NCBI GenBank assembly: GCA_040007395.1
Contig: JBDTVG010000218.1
Coordinates: 1-9,149, forward strand
DNA length: 9,149 nt
Direction of reading: 5' to 3'
Origin: DATGFK01 sp040007395
GTDB taxonomy: Bacteria; Chloroflexota; Anaerolineae; Aggregatilineales; UBA2796
Shown piece after piece: positions 7,591 to 9,149 of the stretch; the first letter of the stretch is position 1; each line of letters starts with the position of its first letter. Both the position numbers and the translations under genes were made by a program. Under the pieces are notes generated by a model that was not told the origin of the DNA, did no database searches, and saw nothing but the letters and a program-made list of their open reading frames with translations.

Positions 7591-8367
7591 CTAGCTGTCG
7601 CGTCCCGCGACAAAAATCACCTGTTTTAAATCATGCTGAGTGTTATCTACAGGTTTAAGATCGGTAGAGAGGGTACGCAAGACTTTGAACCCCTGTTTAC
7701 TCAGGATAGCGGATACTGCTTGAATCGGGTAGCCGCGCAACGTATGGACTTCTTCGGAACGCTGCCAGCCGTTCTGTTCCGAGTAGTTCAAAATGATATA
7801 GCGTCGCGTAAGTAGCAGTGTCTCATAGTTGAATGACTGGCGTAGCATAATGAGAATATCGCCACCGTTATCGAAAAGGATGGTATCGGTGTTATCGTAT
7901 CCAGCTAATTCGTGGATCGTATACAGGTCAAAGATAAACAATTTACCGGGTGCGGTAGCGGCGTGTGCCTGCGCGAAGACGTGTTCCAGATCGCGTAGTG
8001 TAGCCATGTAGTTGAGCGACCCACCCAAACACGTCACTAGCTCAAACTCGACACCCGGTGCATAACTGCGAATGTCATTGTGAACATACTCGACATTCAT
8101 GCCACTGGTGTTAGCACGAGCTTGCCCGAAACGCAGCATTTGCGGCGAAAGATCCACACCGACCACACGGAAGTTATGCCCAGCAAACCAGCTCATGAGT
8201 TCGCCGGTGCCACAGGCCATGTCATACAGGCTGCGTCCGCTCCATTCCAGATCAAAAGCCAATTCAATGAGTTGAGGAGCCAGCGCTGCGCTGTAGTCTG
8301 CAAAACCCGCCGCCTGATAGACTTCTGCTAAAGCGTTATAGGGGTCAAGATGATTGATGCTTGGCAT
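7591..8367 (-). CDS. Class I SAM-dependent methyltransferase, substrate unknown
   Basis: A 258-residue soluble methyltransferase of the Rossmann-like class I type. Motif I is YDMACGTGEL (48-57), the loop that binds S-adenosylmethionine. VDLSPQML (71-78) carries the acidic residue that holds the ribose, HNDIR (96-100) lies at the adenine side, and TCLGGSLNYM (112-121) is the motif IV/post-strand-4 segment. The C-terminal half is beta-rich (about 163-195, and 247-254), as in small-molecule methyltransferases of the Methyltransf_25 group. The N-terminal segment with PYNALAEVYQ is typical of that group too. Nothing shows the substrate. The ATG at 8367-8365 has AAGGAG 13 bases upstream, rather far; that site overlaps the stop codon of the DM13 gene, so the two genes are probably translated from one message. 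The frame ends 115 bases before uvrB. Confidence 0.92.
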   Translation of the reverse strand: MPSINHLDPYNALAEVYQAAGFADYSAALAPQLIELAFDLEWSGRSLYDMACGTGELMSWFAGHNFRVVGVDLSPQMLRFGQARANTSGMNVEYVHNDIRSYAPGVEFELVTCLGGSLNYMATLRDLEHVFAQAHAATAPGKLFIFDLYTIHELAGYDNTDTILFDNGGDILIMLRQSFNYETLLLTRRYIILNYSEQNGWQRSEEVHTLRGYPIQAVSAILSKQGFKVLRTLSTDLKPVDNTQHDLKQVIFVAGRDS

Positions 8368-8384
8368 TGGGCTATTCAGTCTCC

Positions 8385-8996
8385 TTATCTAAAGGTGGCA
8401 TAGGTATAGATCAACTTCAGGGTATCGCTGTAAATAACGACGCTCTTGTATCGCGCAATCGGGAGTTCTTTGGGAATGCTGTACTGCTGGTTGCCCTGAC
8501 TGCCTTTGAGTGGCCCCACCGGAAAACGCGACACACCGCCTGCATCTAGATCGGCGGGGACTTTCGGGTCGGTGCTGCCGGCAAGATAGACCTGCAAGTT
8601 CGGGCCATTGACCGCCACAAAATCGTCAAAACGTAGCAGCAAAGAACTATCTGCCGAGCGATATAAAGTGACTGTCCCTTTGGCAGTCCGCAAAGCATCA
8701 AGGTTAAGAAAATCCCCGACTCGGATCACTTGAGCATCGGGCAAGACAGGCGTTGGCTGCTCGGAAGTTGGTGCAGGAACAACCGTCAATATCGAGACAT
8801 AGGCGGTTGCCGCCGCATCGCGGCTTGTCTCTTTACCAATATTCGAGAGTGCTTCACGCTGCGCGTCACTTGCCGCCGGAAACGATCCTTGTGCAGCGCG
8901 GCCTGTCAGCACCTTACGCCACACTGGATAAGTGAATAGCACAATAACTAAAATGGCTCCCAAGCCAAGCAGTGACCACTGTGGGCGATATTTCAT
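8385..8996 (-). CDS. Membrane-anchored DM13-domain protein lacking the usual cysteine
   Basis: A 203-residue protein with an N-terminal membrane anchor (about 8-24, WSLLGLGAILVIVLFTYPVW) and no signal-peptidase or lipobox motif, so the rest should face outside. A low-complexity Pro/Thr/Ala linker (about 72-88) precedes a DM13-like beta domain (about 88-202). Recognisable parts are LRFDDFVAVNGPNLQVYLAG, RFPVGPLKGSQGNQQYSIP and YKSVVIYSDTLKLIYTYATF. DM13 domains are proposed to act in extracytoplasmic redox, through a nearly invariant cysteine in the last strand. Here that position is Ser190 and the whole protein has no cysteine, so a redox role is doubtful and a binding or structural one is more likely. 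It is the first gene of a pair with the methyltransferase, 17 bases apart. No clear Shine-Dalgarno site precedes the ATG; a palindrome occupies that place. Confidence 0.85.
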   Translation of the reverse strand: MKYRPQWSLLGLGAILVIVLFTYPVWRKVLTGRAAQGSFPAASDAQREALSNIGKETSRDAAATAYVSILTVVPAPTSEQPTPVLPDAQVIRVGDFLNLDALRTAKGTVTLYRSADSSLLLRFDDFVAVNGPNLQVYLAGSTDPKVPADLDAGGVSRFPVGPLKGSQGNQQYSIPKELPIARYKSVVIYSDTLKLIYTYATFR

Positions 8997-9000
8997 AGGG

Positions 9001-9012
9001 TCGGGTACCCGA
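9001..9012. repeat. Perfect 12-base palindrome TCGGGTACCCGA before the DM13 gene
   Basis: The palindrome lies 4 bases upstream of the ATG at 8996, where a ribosome site is expected and none is seen. It could be a repressor operator or could form a small hairpin with no loop to spare, which makes the DNA-site reading more likely. A GATAAT that could be a -10 box lies about 20 bases further upstream on the minus strand, but without a convincing -35. Confidence 0.4.
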
Positions 9013-9149
9013 TTCCTTGGTGTGTACGATTATCAACCCTATACATTGTACAAACTTTGGCGGGCGCTACCAGTCAGTAGTTTTCAAGATAGGGTCTTAG
9101 GCCATTCCAGAGAAATAAGAATCCCTCAGCAGAGCGGAACAATGCGGAC

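Noticed and set aside
7596..7612. Perfect 7-bp inverted repeat TGTCGCG-TCC-CGCGACA at the end of the methyltransferase gene, as a terminator
   Set aside because: On the gene strand no T-run follows the hairpin and it lies within the last codons. It may slow transcription, but there is no sound case for a terminator.
9013..9149. Possible end of a further minus-strand gene: 24 open codons from the right edge to TGA at 9074-9076, reading ALFRSAEGFLFLWNG and on
   Set aside because: Too short to recognise, and other frames are also open to the edge. It could be a true C-terminus, but nothing in the window supports it, so it is not listed as a gene.

Overview
The window is about 52% GC by eye and reads as bacterial chromosome. 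The gene set suggests a member of the Chloroflexota or a relative: a long siroheme sulfite/nitrite reductase with an extra C-terminal helical domain, a membrane-anchored DM13 protein, and a small SpoIIAA/STAS-like protein. This placement rests on remembered family resemblance, not on a search. Promoters are of the ordinary sigma-70 type, and ribosome sites are GGAG-like.

Layout. Bases 20-2062 hold two minus-strand genes. The first is a helicase-less, type IIG/ISP-like restriction-methylation gene whose reading frame breaks off just after its methylase motif IV. The second is a small STAS-like protein. Bases 2063-2429 form a regulatory region carrying the most interesting signal in the window. 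In order on the plus strand it has a 7-5-7 inverted repeat, a TTGACA promoter, a 24-codon reading frame with six cysteine codons in its first nine, a 13-bp intrinsic terminator, and then the ribosome site of the reductase gene. Bases 2430-5311 are a two-gene operon: the reductase (754 aa) and an unrecognised 200-aa protein. It is closed by a perfect 17-bp hairpin at 5340-5379 that lies between convergent transcription units. Bases 5421-7475 (minus) are uvrB, with its own promoter and a LexA-like box. Bases 7591-8996 (minus) are a two-gene unit: a membrane-anchored DM13-domain protein followed by a class I methyltransferase.

Main interpretation. The Cys-codon-rich short frame, followed by a terminator and then by a reductase that can make sulfide for cysteine synthesis, has the layout of a ribosome-mediated attenuator that senses charged tRNA-Cys. 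Three mutually exclusive pairings can be drawn by hand: 2291-2296 with 2337-2342, 2339-2344 with 2376-2381, and the terminator stem 2371-2383 with 2387-2399. They fall where the classical 1:2, 2:3 and 3:4 helices of an amino-acid attenuator should lie. The same context favours sulfite over nitrite as the enzyme's substrate, and it suggests that the 200-aa partner works in sulfur assimilation.
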